A stretch of DNA of 64,000 nucleotides from Phycisphaerales bacterium (GCA_014238205.1 JABABM010000010.1:1-64000); one strand, 5' to 3'; counted from the stretch's first letter, positions 16,984 through 26,657 are shown. Numbers and translations are program-made. The notes: generated from the letters alone by a model not told the origin.

Positions 16984-17768
16984 GGGGTCGGGAACTCGCA
17001 GAATGTACGGTCGGTTTCCCAGACACGTATGCCAACCAGCTTTCCAGAGGGAGAGTCCAGGTGTTGCTCGAGCATGCGATGGCATGTCGTCGTTATGTTC
17101 TCGAGGGTCGGATTGAGTTCCTTGAACACGTCAACGTCCAGGTTCAGGTGCTTGTGATCGAGGAGTGCGAGAAGATGATCTTCGACTATGCCGTCGAGTT
17201 CGACAACGCTCATCGCCTCATCGTTGGCAGGAACAAGAATCCGTACTTCCAGTTCGTAGTTGTGCCCGTGGCCGTTTGGGCCTGAGCACTTGCCGAAGAC
17301 GGCCAGGTTCCCGGCATCATCAAGATCTGGATTGCGCAGCCAGTGCGATGCGGAAAATGTGTACCGGCGTGCCAGGGTTGCATGGTTCATGTCGTTGCGT
17401 TCCGTCCGTACATCATGATATGGCGAGAGTCTCAGGCGGAGGCTGTCAATCGTGGAATCCAGACTGGAGTCGAGGGCCTGATGGATCGTCTTGACCAGCC
17501 CGGCAGGGGAGACGGGGGAGGGGCTTGCCAGTGCCGCCGAGAGAAGGGGAACGCCCCGCTTCCTGACTTGCCGGTCGATCGAGTGGATTTCCTCGACGTA
17601 ACCGCTGACGGGATCCAGGGGTCCGATGCACCTCACTTCAATTTCAAAGTACGCGCCGATCCCCTCGGTCAACGGTGTGCCTGCATACGTATTCGGGCCT
17701 TCTGCAAGATGCCCCAGCTTCGATGGCACCTGCATGCGAACTGTTCGAGTCAAGCTGGGATTGCCCAT
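16980..17768 (-). CDS. Two-fold 6-pyruvoyl-tetrahydropterin synthase / QueD-like protein
   Basis: 262 residues, about twice the length of a normal QueD. The C-terminal half is a standard 6-carboxytetrahydropterin synthase T-fold: FSASHWL and GPNGHGHNYELEV supply the zinc histidines, GKCSGPNGHGH includes the catalytic cysteine, and LNPTLENIT follows. The N-terminal half resembles a second T-fold (YFEIEVRCIGPLDPVSGYV aligns with the same strand) but lacks the zinc histidines and is presumably structural or substrate-binding. QueD makes the pterin precursor of queuosine. The ATG at 17768 has AAGGGA upstream and is preferred to a longer frame from 17846. Confidence 0.82.
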   Translation of the reverse strand: MGNPSLTRTVRMQVPSKLGHLAEGPNTYAGTPLTEGIGAYFEIEVRCIGPLDPVSGYVEEIHSIDRQVRKRGVPLLSAALASPSPVSPAGLVKTIHQALDSSLDSTIDSLRLRLSPYHDVRTERNDMNHATLARRYTFSASHWLRNPDLDDAGNLAVFGKCSGPNGHGHNYELEVRILVPANDEAMSVVELDGIVEDHLLALLDHKHLNLDVDVFKELNPTLENITTTCHRMLEQHLDSPSGKLVGIRVWETDRTFCEFPTP

Positions 17769-17869
17769 TGAAAGTCCCTTGAAATGTACAGAAGTCCCAT
17801 TGACACGATCAGCGTGTCTTGTACTGTGGATTCTAGTCGTGGCCACCGGCTTCGGCTATTCACCATGCC

Positions 17870-17914
17870 CCCGGAAGGGCTCGGTATGAAGCTCTGCTTC
17901 TGCCGGGCCTTTTT
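17870..17914 (+). terminator. Terminator-like hairpin in leader of YdjY-type gene
   Basis: An outer stem CCCGG / CCGGG encloses a small hairpin GAAGC-TCT-GCTTC and is followed by TTTTT (17910-17914). A TTGACA at about 17797 could start a plus-strand transcript that passes through it before the gene at 17947, which would make it an attenuator. No known riboswitch consensus is recognised. Confidence 0.4.
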
Positions 17915-17946
17915 CTTTGACCCTTTGAGGGGAGGAAGTTTCCGTC

Positions 17947-18714
17947 ATGGTTCACGCCGCCTCGCTGTTCAGGATGACATGCCTGCTGGCAGGACTTGCA
18001 CAGGTGAGCTGTCAGACAGCACACGTGACGACTCGGGAGGAGCCATCCTGGGCGACGCTGTCCCCGGGCTTGTCGGTCAATCTCGATCAACGGCAGGTTC
18101 GCATCAGGTGTTGGAGCTGTCTCGACCAGGGGTATCTTGAGCAGGTGCTCTGCTTGCCGGGTACTCGTGAGCACGAGTCGCTGCTGGTAACGGATGTCCC
18201 GGCTTCATCGATCCATGCGGCGCTTCTTCTTGCGGGCATCGAGCCGGGAAGTCCGGGTCGGTGGCAAGAAGCGGATGGCCGAGTTGAACTTCTTCCGCCC
18301 GCAGGGGACGCGGTCCAGGTTGCCGTGCTGTATGAGCGCGCAGAGGGGAGCGGCCATGTGCATGAACCGGTGTCTCGATGGATAGCAGAACTCCAGACTG
18401 GCGGGACTTTTCCGACGGATACGTGGATCTTCGGAGGGAGCCTGCTCCTTGATGAGGAGGATCTGGACGGCGAAGGTTCGAGATACCTTGCAGATCACTC
18501 CGGATCCGTAATCGGCCTCGTGACCTTTGGAGACGAAATGCTTGGGCTGCCCATGGTCATCCCGGATGCAGCCTCGATTCAGGAGCCGGAGTGGGTAGTT
18601 CGGATGGAACATGTCCCCCCACAGGGAACCATGGTTCAGGTCCTGCTTTCCCCTGGAGGGAGGCCTCAGCCTGCTTCTGGGAGGGAGGAAGCCGAGGGCG
18701 AGGCGGAGCACTGA
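17947..18714 (+). CDS. YdjY-like exported protein
   Basis: 255 residues. An N-terminal hydrophobic signal with a possible lipobox-like cysteine (LAQVSC). The body matches the planctomycete YdjY-domain family: a segment HESLLVTDVPASSIHAALLL followed by GIEPG and a W-containing beta part, as in proteins often annotated only as YdjY. Function is unknown; related proteins are predicted extracytoplasmic. The last 49 bases overlap the 3' end of ruvC on the other strand. The C-terminal tail (PASGREEAEGEAEH) is low-complexity and lies entirely within that overlap. Confidence 0.7.
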   Translation: MVHAASLFRMTCLLAGLAQVSCQTAHVTTREEPSWATLSPGLSVNLDQRQVRIRCWSCLDQGYLEQVLCLPGTREHESLLVTDVPASSIHAALLLAGIEPGSPGRWQEADGRVELLPPAGDAVQVAVLYERAEGSGHVHEPVSRWIAELQTGGTFPTDTWIFGGSLLLDEEDLDGEGSRYLADHSGSVIGLVTFGDEMLGLPMVIPDAASIQEPEWVVRMEHVPPQGTMVQVLLSPGGRPQPASGREEAEGEAEH

Positions 18715-19190
18715 CCTACCCTCCAGCTGGCACAGAGAGCCACCGCAATGGCATCACTTACATCATGTGGCTCTGGCCGTTCAAGAAGGTCCAGGTGACG
18801 CATCACGGCTTCCTGGACCTGGAGCTTGTTTGCGTGCCCATTTCCTGCGACGGCCTTCTTGACTTCGGTAGCCGTGTAATCAATGACTTCAATGGACCTT
18901 GCTCCGGCAGCCAGGAGGATGACTCCACGGGCATGTCCCATGAGAATTGCAGTTTGGGCTCGCTGGTACTTGGCAAAGAGTGACTCCACGACGATGAAGT
19001 CAGGCACAAGATCATCGATGGTTGCATCCAGGTCCGAATGCAGATTGGTGAGCCTGCTGGGGAGAGGCAGGCGAGCATCGATGCGGAAGACGCCTGCTTC
19101 GACCAGGCTGGGCCGGCTGCTGCCGGGTACAAGGTCAAGGCAGCCATAGCCGGTACAACGAAGGCCAGGGTCAATTCCAAGAATACGCAT
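18666..19190 (-). CDS. ruvC: Holliday junction endonuclease RuvC
   Basis: 174 residues. RuvC resolves Holliday junctions with the RuvAB branch migrator. The fold is RNase H-like with the acidic catalytic set: first Asp in ILGIDPGLRCTGYG, Glu in VVESLFAKYQRAQTAI, and the C-terminal pair in EPHDVSDAIAVALC. GHARGVILLAA and KKAVAGNGHANKLQVQ are typical. It follows the ABC ATPase gene by 19 bases in the same direction, an unrelated partner. The gene ends inside the convergent YdjY-type gene. Confidence 0.96.
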   Translation of the reverse strand: MRILGIDPGLRCTGYGCLDLVPGSSRPSLVEAGVFRIDARLPLPSRLTNLHSDLDATIDDLVPDFIVVESLFAKYQRAQTAILMGHARGVILLAAGARSIEVIDYTATEVKKAVAGNGHANKLQVQEAVMRHLDLLERPEPHDVSDAIAVALCASWRVGQCSASPSASSLPEAG

Positions 19191-19209
19191 GAGAGGACAC
19201 CAGCCCTTC

Positions 19210-19956
19210 TCATCGGCTGATGGCGGCCTGTCCCTTCGATGTCCGCTCGTCGTACTCGATGAAACCGTCCCTGAGGCGGATCACGCGGTCACAACGTTCA
19301 GCGATCGATTCATCATGAGTCACCATGACAATCGTCAGTCCTTCCTGGTGCAGTTCATCCAGGAGCGAAAGAATATCCCTCCCGGTGGACGAATCCAGGT
19401 TGCCGGTCGGCTCGTCAGCAAGGAGGACCGCTGGATTGGTTACCAATGCGCGTGCGATTGCGACGCGTTGCTGCTGGCCACCGGAGAGTTCATTGGGCCT
19501 GTGTCCAAGCCGGTCTCCAAGGCCGACACGCTGGAGAATTTCCACGGTCCGCCTTTGGCGATCGAGCCTTGGTATTGATTGGTAGAAGAGGGGCACCTCG
19601 ACATTCTCGATCACGGTCAAGGCCCCGATCAGGTTGAAAGCCTGGAATACAAACCCGATGCTCCTTCCACGAACCATGCTCAACTTCTCGTCGCTCATGG
19701 AGGCGATGTCACTCCCATTGATGCAGCATGATCCTGACGTGGGCTGGTCCAGGGCGCCGATGATGTTCATCATGGTGCTCTTGCCCGAGCCCGAAGCCCC
19801 CATGATGGCTACATATTCGCCTCGAGAGATATCGACATCGATGTTCTTGAGTGCTTCAACGAGCACTGTTCCATCCGGCTTGAAGTAGGTTCGTGTGATT
19901 CCTGAGAGGCTGATCACGAGATCCTGGCTGGAGGGTGATGGGGCATCGGTGCTCAT
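19210..19956 (-). CDS. ABC transporter ATPase, LolD/MacB type
   Basis: 248 residues. Walker [11 protein letters not shown]-loop region, signature [15 protein letters not shown], Walker [13 protein letters not shown] and the switch histidine VMVTHDE. NPTGNLD-type Walker B and the short form match the MacB/LolD/FtsE subfamily, whose ATPases power mechanotransmission by FtsX-like permeases (lipoprotein sorting, efflux, or wall-hydrolase control). No permease gene is adjacent; ruvC follows. TAGAAT ends six bases before the ATG, so the transcript may be leaderless; the divergent trpE start lies 61 bases away. Confidence 0.92.
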   Translation of the reverse strand: MSTDAPSPSSQDLVISLSGITRTYFKPDGTVLVEALKNIDVDISRGEYVAIMGASGSGKSTMMNIIGALDQPTSGSCCINGSDIASMSDEKLSMVRGRSIGFVFQAFNLIGALTVIENVEVPLFYQSIPRLDRQRRTVEILQRVGLGDRLGHRPNELSGGQQQRVAIARALVTNPAVLLADEPTGNLDSSTGRDILSLLDELHQEGLTIVMVTHDESIAERCDRVIRLRDGFIEYDERTSKGQAAISR

Positions 19957-19962
19957 GACAGG

Positions 19963-20011
19963 ATTCTAGGGATTCGCCGATGGTTCGGCATGCATTCCGA
20001 GTCGATACACT
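19963..20011. promoter_or_regulatory. Divergent -10 elements of ABC ATPase and trpE
   Basis: Minus strand: TAGAAT at 19968-19963, six bases before the ATG at 19956. Plus strand: TACACT at 20006-20011, six bases before the ATG at 20018. Neither gene has a Shine-Dalgarno, so both mRNAs are predicted to begin at or next to the start codon. Confidence 0.5.
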
Positions 20012-20017
20012 GGCCCC

Positions 20018-21598
20018 ATGTCCCAGCCGGATCGATCGTTGTTTCTTCAGCTCGCGGGGGAGTGGAACCTCGTTCCAGTGACGAGGCGACTGCTCAGCGA
20101 CCAGGTCACCCCTGTCCTGGCCTATCGTCGGCTTGTTTCCGAGGATGACCGTCGCACCTGCAGTTTTCTGCTTGAGTCAGTAGACGTCGGTGGAGCCGTA
20201 GGTCGGCATTCGATCCTGGCTGCGCGACCAGTACTAGAGGTCATGGCGAGGGAGCACGAGGTCCAGCTCATGGATCATCGTGATGGTTCGAGCAGGACAT
20301 GGGAATCCCCCGATCCGCTGGGTGTCCCAAGGGAGGTCAGCGAGGGGCAGAAGGTGGCCCCAATGAATACATGGAGCAGTGGGGACCTTCCTGGATTTGC
20401 TGGTGGGTGGTGTGGCTATGTCGGGTATGACACGATCCGCTACGCCGAGCCGGAACGGCTCGGCTTTGAATCCGCTCCTCCGGATGACCGCAATCTTCCA
20501 GATCTTCACTTTGGTCTCTTTCGCGATCTGATCATCTTTGACCATGTAGACAAGACTCTGACCATCATCTCCTACGTGTCCATCGATGAACATGAGACTG
20601 CAGAGGCGGCATGGAATGCAGGGCAGGCATCCCTGGATGAGCTTGCCTCCATGGTCCAGGCACACGGGGTCCAGTTGACCGGTGGCTCGATCTCGATCGA
20701 TCTGGCCGACCCTCCGTCGGAACCTGGTGACTCGAACATGACACGCAGCCAGTTCGAGAAGGCCGTCGAGGACTGTCGTGAATACATCCTTGCGGGAGAT
20801 GTATTCCAGGTGGTCCCTTCGCAACGATTCAACCGGGCAACCACGGCGGACCCATTCACCATCTACCGCTCTCTCAGGGTGGTCAACCCAAGTCCGTACA
20901 TGATCTACCTCCAGACGCCTCATGTGATTCTGGTTGCATCCAGCCCGGAGATTCTCTGCAGGGTCGATGGGGGTCTCGTGATCAGCAGGCCTCTGGCTGG
21001 CACGAGAAGGCGGGGCGATTCACCTGAAGCCGATGAACTGCTTGCAACAGAACTCCAGGAGGATGAAAAGGAGCGGTCTGAGCACACGATGCTCGTGGAT
21101 CTGGCTCGCAATGACCTTGGCCGTGTCTGCGAACCTTCAAGCGTACAGGTCCAGCGACTGATGGATGTCGAGTATTACAGCCACGTGATGCACCTGAGCT
21201 CAACAGTCGTCGGAATGCTCAGGGGTGAACTGGATGCATGGGATGCCTTGAGGCAGTCGCTTCCAGTCGGGACCGTAAGCGGCGCACCAAAGGTTCGCGC
21301 CATGGAAATCATCGATGAACTGGAAACGGTCAGAAGGGGCCCGTATGCGGGGGGGATCGGGGGCGTTGGCTTTGATGGTTGCATGGACATGGCCATCGCA
21401 CTGCGGACCTTCGTGATTCCAAACACGTGCGAAGATGGTTCGTGGACTGTTTCCATGCAGGCGGGAGCCGGCGTTGTTCTCGATTCGAATCCCTCCTCCG
21501 AGTACGAGGAAACCGTCAGCAAGGCCGCAGCACTTGGCAGGGCCATTGATCTTGCGGAATCATCCTTCAAGGAGGTTGGCCCGGGCGGATCATCCTGA
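20018..21598 (+). CDS. trpE: Anthranilate synthase component I
   Basis: 526 residues. TrpE converts chorismate to anthranilate with ammonia from TrpG, the first step of tryptophan synthesis. The N-terminal part carries the tryptophan feedback element (FLLESVDVGG), and the chorismate-binding domain has FQVVPSQRF, NPSPYMIYLQ, SPEILCRV, RPLAGTRRRG, DEKERSEHTMLVDLARNDLG and GTVSGAPKVRAMEIIDELE. Length and motif order are normal. No trpG or other trp gene is adjacent. It ends 9 bases inside the convergent epimerase gene. Confidence 0.96.
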   Translation: MSQPDRSLFLQLAGEWNLVPVTRRLLSDQVTPVLAYRRLVSEDDRRTCSFLLESVDVGGAVGRHSILAARPVLEVMAREHEVQLMDHRDGSSRTWESPDPLGVPREVSEGQKVAPMNTWSSGDLPGFAGGWCGYVGYDTIRYAEPERLGFESAPPDDRNLPDLHFGLFRDLIIFDHVDKTLTIISYVSIDEHETAEAAWNAGQASLDELASMVQAHGVQLTGGSISIDLADPPSEPGDSNMTRSQFEKAVEDCREYILAGDVFQVVPSQRFNRATTADPFTIYRSLRVVNPSPYMIYLQTPHVILVASSPEILCRVDGGLVISRPLAGTRRRGDSPEADELLATELQEDEKERSEHTMLVDLARNDLGRVCEPSSVQVQRLMDVEYYSHVMHLSSTVVGMLRGELDAWDALRQSLPVGTVSGAPKVRAMEIIDELETVRRGPYAGGIGGVGFDGCMDMAIALRTFVIPNTCEDGSWTVSMQAGAGVVLDSNPSSEYEETVSKAAALGRAIDLAESSFKEVGPGGSS

Positions 21599-22489
21599 GG
21601 ACATGACTGCGTTCAGTTCCTCGAGATGGATCCTGATTCCATCCATGCCCCGGTCAAGGTGAAGGCCAAGTTCATTCTCAAGCAGCCTGTTGTTGAACAT
21701 GTTTCTGGGTCGACAAGGAGAGGTGTCTTCCGGCGGCGCTTCCGTCCCGAGGATGTTGCATGCGATTGCCGTCCAATCCGACCATCTCGCGTAGCAGTCG
21801 GCAAGATGAAAGATGCCAGGCTTGCTCTTGGGCTTGTCCAGGGATCGCAGGATTGCGGACGCCACATCATCGACGTGTACGAATTTCCCACCACCGCTTC
21901 GTTCGTACATTCTGCCATCCTTGATGTGTTCGAGAATGGGGTAGCCGATGGACCGCTTCATGACAGGATCGATGCCGTACACAGCCGAGGGTCTCAGTGA
22001 AACGAAAGAGAGTCCGCGGGAAGCATGAAGCGCCCAGAGATGCGACTCGATCGACGCCTTCAGCGCCCCGTAGAGCGTGCCTGGTCTCATGGGATGTTCG
22101 TCGTCAATATCCCCTTCCCAGCGATCGAGCATGTGATGGTGCACGGCGACGGAACTGATGTACACGACGCGAATGCCTGCATCGGCAGCCTTGTCGAGCA
22201 GGAGGAGGGTCGAGGCCAGGTTTCGGTCGAGATGTCCCTGGAGATCGTTCTGCTTCAAAGGCAGCCAGTCGACCGCGTTGTGGACAAGGACGGCAGCGCC
22301 GTCAAGGAGTTCTTCAAAGCACTCCGTGTTCTCCATTGATCCGATGATGGTTCGATCGAGAGCGTCTTCGACGTGGGTGCTCAGGCTCGATGCCCGGAGG
22401 AGGCCGGTGACAGCGTGGCCGGCCGAGGCGAGTTGGTGGACGGTTGTCGAGCCGATGAACCCGGAGGCCCCAGTAAAGGCAATTTGCAT
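21590..22489 (-). CDS. NAD(P)-dependent sugar epimerase / reductase, SDR family
   Basis: 299 residues. Extended short-chain dehydrogenase: N-terminal TGASGFIGSTTVHQL nucleotide-binding motif, catalytic YGALK tyrosine-lysine pair with upstream serine (ISSVAVHHH), and RPSAVYGIDP. Members act on nucleotide sugars or on dihydroflavonol-like and sterol substrates; the substrate is not determined. The ATG at 22489 has AAGGAAA upstream and begins the conserved beta strand (MQIAFTGASG); longer frames are spurious. It is divergent from the AsmA-like gene. Confidence 0.88.
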   Translation of the reverse strand: MQIAFTGASGFIGSTTVHQLASAGHAVTGLLRASSLSTHVEDALDRTIIGSMENTECFEELLDGAAVLVHNAVDWLPLKQNDLQGHLDRNLASTLLLLDKAADAGIRVVYISSVAVHHHMLDRWEGDIDDEHPMRPGTLYGALKASIESHLWALHASRGLSFVSLRPSAVYGIDPVMKRSIGYPILEHIKDGRMYERSGGGKFVHVDDVASAILRSLDKPKSKPGIFHLADCYARWSDWTAIACNILGTEAPPEDTSPCRPRNMFNNRLLENELGLHLDRGMDGIRIHLEELNAVMSSG

Positions 22490-22547
22490 GGCAGTTTCCT
22501 TGGTTGGATGGGGGGTACAATACCGCCCCTGTACCAGGAGCGCTTGG

Positions 22548-25500
22548 ATGATGATGGCCGGTGCACCTCTGAAAAACCCTCGCACTGTCCTCTCGCGGAG
22601 GCCGAGGCGGTGGTTTCGCTGGGTCTTCTGGACGAGCCTTTCATTCGTTCTCCTGCTCGGCATCAGTATCTTCATACTCACACGGCCGGGCGTCTATACC
22701 TCCATTGTCGCCTCAGCCTTGTCCGACCGGCTTGGGGCCCATGTTGAGATCCAGGAGGGGAGCTGGGAAGGCGGAGGCACCTTCAAGTTCACTGGGATCA
22801 CGGTTCGGGCGGCCGATATGGAAGGCCTCCCCGGCGAGATTGCAAGCATCGAGTCGCTGGTCCTGTCCATCAACCCCGGTGGGATTCTCGGGGACGAGGC
22901 AATCGTCCAGGATGTGGCGGTCGGGCCCGGTGTGCTGCGTGTTGCGGAGCATGTCGTAGATGGCGCAGATATCAATATCGACCATCTTTTCAGGCATCGG
23001 CCCAGCGACGAAGATGGCGTGTCAACGTTGTCGGGGGACGTGCTTCCTGCATTGCCGCGTTCTATCACGATGCAATCCATCATTCTTGAAACAGGTCGAT
23101 TCTCAGGCGACACATTCTTCTTGAAAGGGAGCATGTCGTTTTCCGGCTCCGCCGTGCCTGATCCTGAAGCAGAACACATGTACCTTCTTGAGCTCCAGGG
23201 AAGCAGTGAACAGACCGGAGTTGTTGCAGTCTCGGGAACATTCAACCCGAACATCCCGAGTCTCAGTGCGACCATGAGCGAGGGGGAGTTGTCGGAATCG
23301 ATTCTCCATTTCCTTCCATCGACCCTGTACAAGGAAGTCGAGGGCATGAACCTCGAGGGATTGATCAGCGACGTGATGATCGACTGGAAAGGGGGATCGG
23401 TTCCTCGGGTGCAGGTTGATTTACGTGATGTGAGCCTTACCCTTCCGCCGAACCTTGGTCTCGGTGATTTCTGGGCGAGGTATTCCAACGAGGAGTACCG
23501 GACATCGCCGGATCCTCCGAGGATGCTGGTGAGCGAGGGGAGCATGCTTCTTGACGGAACGACATTGGAGTTCAGCAATCTTCGGGGCACATTCACCAGC
23601 GACAGCGAGGAGCAGCTTGCGGAGATTCCATTTTCCCTTGACATGAGCCTGATGGACCTTCCGTTGGAGCCCATGCTTGAAGGCAGTGGATTCGACAGGA
23701 AGAGCGAGCCGTTTCCCTTCACGCTCGAACTTGTAACGGACGATTTTACGCTCGGCGAGGGAGTGGACCAGGCCGACATCCCGGTAGTCGTTGCCCGGAT
23801 CCTTGCGATGTTCAAGGTTCAGAACTGCACCGTCAGCACGAAGATCAGGTTGGAGCGAGGGCCGCCTGTCGAAGGCAATGCAGGTAGCCTGACATATGAA
23901 GGAAGCCTTGCAATCAGGCAGGCGGCGGGAGCCTATGTCGGGTTTCCCTATCCACTCAATCGGCTTGATGCTGATGTCGATTTCAATGAGACGAGCGTAT
24001 TCGTCAGGAATCTCGAAGCCGATGGCGCGGGCAAATCTCGAATACTGATCCAAGGAGAGGTCAGGCCATTGATCGAAGGATCTGAGGTTGACATCCGCCT
24101 GGACGCCGTGAATCTTCCCCTCGACATGACTCTCGTGAATGCAATGCCCGAGCAGTCCGCCGAAGCCTTGAAGTCGCTCTTCAGGAACTATGGAGTTTCA
24201 TCGAAGGCTTTGGCTGTCGATGGAGTTGAGGAGTCGCTGGAACATGAACACGTCGACCTGGCTCTGAACATACTTCGAAGGCCCGGCCCAGGGATGCAGA
24301 CTCGGCTCCAGGGACTTATCACGTTTGATTCCCTCGACCTGTCCTGGGATTCCTTTCCATACCCGGTCACTCTCGGGCCGGGCCGTCTGAGATGGTTTGA
24401 AGATGAACTTCACCTTGAGGGAGCGGACATCAACGAAGGCGTCGAGTTCAGGACCGAGGCTGGCGGAGTCGGGGAAGTGACAGGTGTCATCCACGTGCCG
24501 GTTGAAGCGGATCTTCCGGCCTCGGGCCAGTTGAATCTCGCCATTCGCCAGCAGCCCGTAACGCCTGCATTCGTCGAGGCCCTGAGAGTGCCTGCTGACA
24601 CTGCGGCAGAGTTGTTTGAAGCACTTCGCCTTGAGGGACTGCTTTCAATCAGTGGCCCCATCGTGGTGGGGCCATCTGGGGAAACAGCGTGGGACCTGCA
24701 AATCGCCATGGAAGGCGGGACGGTTGAACCGCGGGATCAACTGGCGCGAATGCTTGGCATGGGGGAGGCCTTCTGGGATCGTGACATGCGACTTGATGGC
24801 CTGGATGTGTCCCTCAGGTGCACCGAAAATCTGGTTGAAGTAGAAGGTATTTCCGGGGTAGGCGGTGACATGCTGGTTGAGATGAGCGGCCGTATCGGGC
24901 TTGCAGATTCCTCTTCAACCAATTTCCTGGTCAATGTGGCGAGTGCTCCGATCCAGGATCGTCTCCTGAGACTGGCGCCGGACACGCTCCGTCGAACCAT
25001 GGGCCGACTCTGGGATCGCTGGTCTCCAGCAGGACGGGTAAGCCTTGGGGCGACCATCATGGGTGCCGAGGGTGGTATTCAGACGGCGATCGACATCTCG
25101 TCCATGGAGATGGAACTCAATCTTCCTCCTGGGCAGGAGCTCCTTTCCATGAAACGCGGCGATATCCGCCTCGACAATAGTTCCATCACTTTGAAAGAGG
25201 TCGTCGTAGCGGCCTTGGAAGGTGACGTTGAAGACGGCAGATACGAGTTGGACGGCGATGTGCAGTGGGATGAAGAAGGCACACGCACGTCTTTGGAATG
25301 CACGCTTAATGAAGGCAGGTTTGAATCCCCGCTTCTGAAGGCCATGCTCGATGAGTTTGTCGGGGGAGAATTGTCGACAATCTGGGAAGAGGTCGAGCCT
25401 GCGGGACGGTTCAATGCCCAGGCACGACTTGGCCTTGAGCCTGAGCGTGATTGGGTGTGGGGACTCGACGTGGAGCCATCCCAACTTGCAGCAACCTACA

Positions 25501-26657
25501 AGGGCCGGAGACTGGAGTCATTGTTCAATCATGGTCTCCTCAATGTCGAGAATGGCTTCATGACATTGCGGAACATTGGTGGCACCTGCAACGCGGGGTC
25601 ATACGTCGTATCCGGCACGATTGATCCCACGAGTGGTGTATCTGGGGAGGTCATCTTCGACTTTGATGGCCACATCAACTCCCCGGAGATCGAAACCCTG
25701 ATGCCGGAAGTTGCTTCGAACATCATGGACTCGATCAAGTTCGATGATGGAGAAGGAACCTCCATTCGAGGGGGAGAGCTTGTGCTGGATCTGCAGCCGT
25801 CCATCGACTACGCGAACGTCAACCTTGCTGTAGTCCTTGTCCTCGACAGCGCGTCCCTGGAGGCCGGAACGACATTCGATGCTATTTCCGGGAACACCTC
25901 CATCGAGCTGGAATCCGTGACTGGCCACCCTGTCCAGTTCAATCTTGAGTCACAGCTCGACAGCGTCATCATCCATGGACATGTTCTTGAAGACGCGGTC
26001 ATGTCGATGCATCTTCTTGATGGCGACAGGCTCCGCCTGAGCCATCTTTCAGGTAATTATGCCGGTGGGGAGTTGCATGCCCGGTCAACCTTCGATCTTG
26101 GTGAAGCGCAGGCTTGGGATCTTGAACTCCAGGTTGCCGATGCGTCGCTCGTCGAGTTCATGCCCGTGCCCTCCGCATCGACCGAGGACGAGGACCGGAA
26201 GCCTGCCAGTGGCAGGCTGTATGCATCCGCATACATGCATGGAAGCCTTGAAGACAGCAGCGACCGGATAGGACATGGGCTGGTCAGGATCTACGAGGGG
26301 GACCTCCAGCCTCTGCCTGTTGCTGTTGGAATCTATCAACTGCTCCAGTTGAACCCGTTGATCGTCGTGGATTCCCCCAGTTATGTGAATGTATCCTGGC
26401 ATATGCATGGAGATGAGATCGCCCTTGATGAGATCGATCTTGAAAGTGGAGACGAGGAATACCTGAGATTTTCACTGGAAGGACATGGGCGGTACGACTG
26501 GGAAACGCAGTCGATCAATGCCCAGTTGCGGCCTCGAACAGGCACGCTGATTGGAGAAGTCCTTGGGGCTCTCCAGGACCGGTTCTATGCCATCGGTGTT
26601 GATGGACCACTTGCAGACCCCGATGTCTGGATCATTCCATTTCCCGACATCCAGTAG
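22548..26657 (+). CDS. Very large AsmA/TamB-like envelope protein
   Basis: 1369 residues. One N-terminal transmembrane helix (WFRWVFWTSLSFVLLLGISIFIL, about residues 21-45) follows a basic cytoplasmic start; the rest is extracytoplasmic and rich in alternating beta strands, with repeated phrases such as RLGAHVEIQEGSW, GEIASIESLVLSI and GGVGEVTGVIHV. This architecture and the C-terminal part (GHGRYDWETQSINAQL ... GPLADPDVWIIPFPDI) fit AsmA-like proteins, which in Gram-negative bacteria form long hydrophobic grooves carrying phospholipids to the outer membrane. The ATG at 22548 is chosen for AGGAG eight bases upstream. A TACAAT box is at about 22517. Confidence 0.85.
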   Translation: MMMAGAPLKNPRTVLSRRPRRWFRWVFWTSLSFVLLLGISIFILTRPGVYTSIVASALSDRLGAHVEIQEGSWEGGGTFKFTGITVRAADMEGLPGEIASIESLVLSINPGGILGDEAIVQDVAVGPGVLRVAEHVVDGADINIDHLFRHRPSDEDGVSTLSGDVLPALPRSITMQSIILETGRFSGDTFFLKGSMSFSGSAVPDPEAEHMYLLELQGSSEQTGVVAVSGTFNPNIPSLSATMSEGELSESILHFLPSTLYKEVEGMNLEGLISDVMIDWKGGSVPRVQVDLRDVSLTLPPNLGLGDFWARYSNEEYRTSPDPPRMLVSEGSMLLDGTTLEFSNLRGTFTSDSEEQLAEIPFSLDMSLMDLPLEPMLEGSGFDRKSEPFPFTLELVTDDFTLGEGVDQADIPVVVARILAMFKVQNCTVSTKIRLERGPPVEGNAGSLTYEGSLAIRQAAGAYVGFPYPLNRLDADVDFNETSVFVRNLEADGAGKSRILIQGEVRPLIEGSEVDIRLDAVNLPLDMTLVNAMPEQSAEALKSLFRNYGVSSKALAVDGVEESLEHEHVDLALNILRRPGPGMQTRLQGLITFDSLDLSWDSFPYPVTLGPGRLRWFEDELHLEGADINEGVEFRTEAGGVGEVTGVIHVPVEADLPASGQLNLAIRQQPVTPAFVEALRVPADTAAELFEALRLEGLLSISGPIVVGPSGETAWDLQIAMEGGTVEPRDQLARMLGMGEAFWDRDMRLDGLDVSLRCTENLVEVEGISGVGGDMLVEMSGRIGLADSSSTNFLVNVASAPIQDRLLRLAPDTLRRTMGRLWDRWSPAGRVSLGATIMGAEGGIQTAIDISSMEMELNLPPGQELLSMKRGDIRLDNSSITLKEVVVAALEGDVEDGRYELDGDVQWDEEGTRTSLECTLNEGRFESPLLKAMLDEFVGGELSTIWEEVEPAGRFNAQARLGLEPERDWVWGLDVEPSQLAATYKGRRLESLFNHGLLNVENGFMTLRNIGGTCNAGSYVVSGTIDPTSGVSGEVIFDFDGHINSPEIETLMPEVASNIMDSIKFDDGEGTSIRGGELVLDLQPSIDYANVNLAVVLVLDSASLEAGTTFDAISGNTSIELESVTGHPVQFNLESQLDSVIIHGHVLEDAVMSMHLLDGDRLRLSHLSGNYAGGELHARSTFDLGEAQAWDLELQVADASLVEFMPVPSASTEDEDRKPASGRLYASAYMHGSLEDSSDRIGHGLVRIYEGDLQPLPVAVGIYQLLQLNPLIVVDSPSYVNVSWHMHGDEIALDEIDLESGDEEYLRFSLEGHGRYDWETQSINAQLRPRTGTLIGEVLGALQDRFYAIGVDGPLADPDVWIIPFPDIQ

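Noticed and set aside
22158-22547. N-terminal extension of the AsmA-like protein
   Set aside because: It lies opposite the epimerase gene and is Arg/Ser-rich noise; the ATG at 22548 has AGGAG at proper distance and starts a normal membrane anchor.
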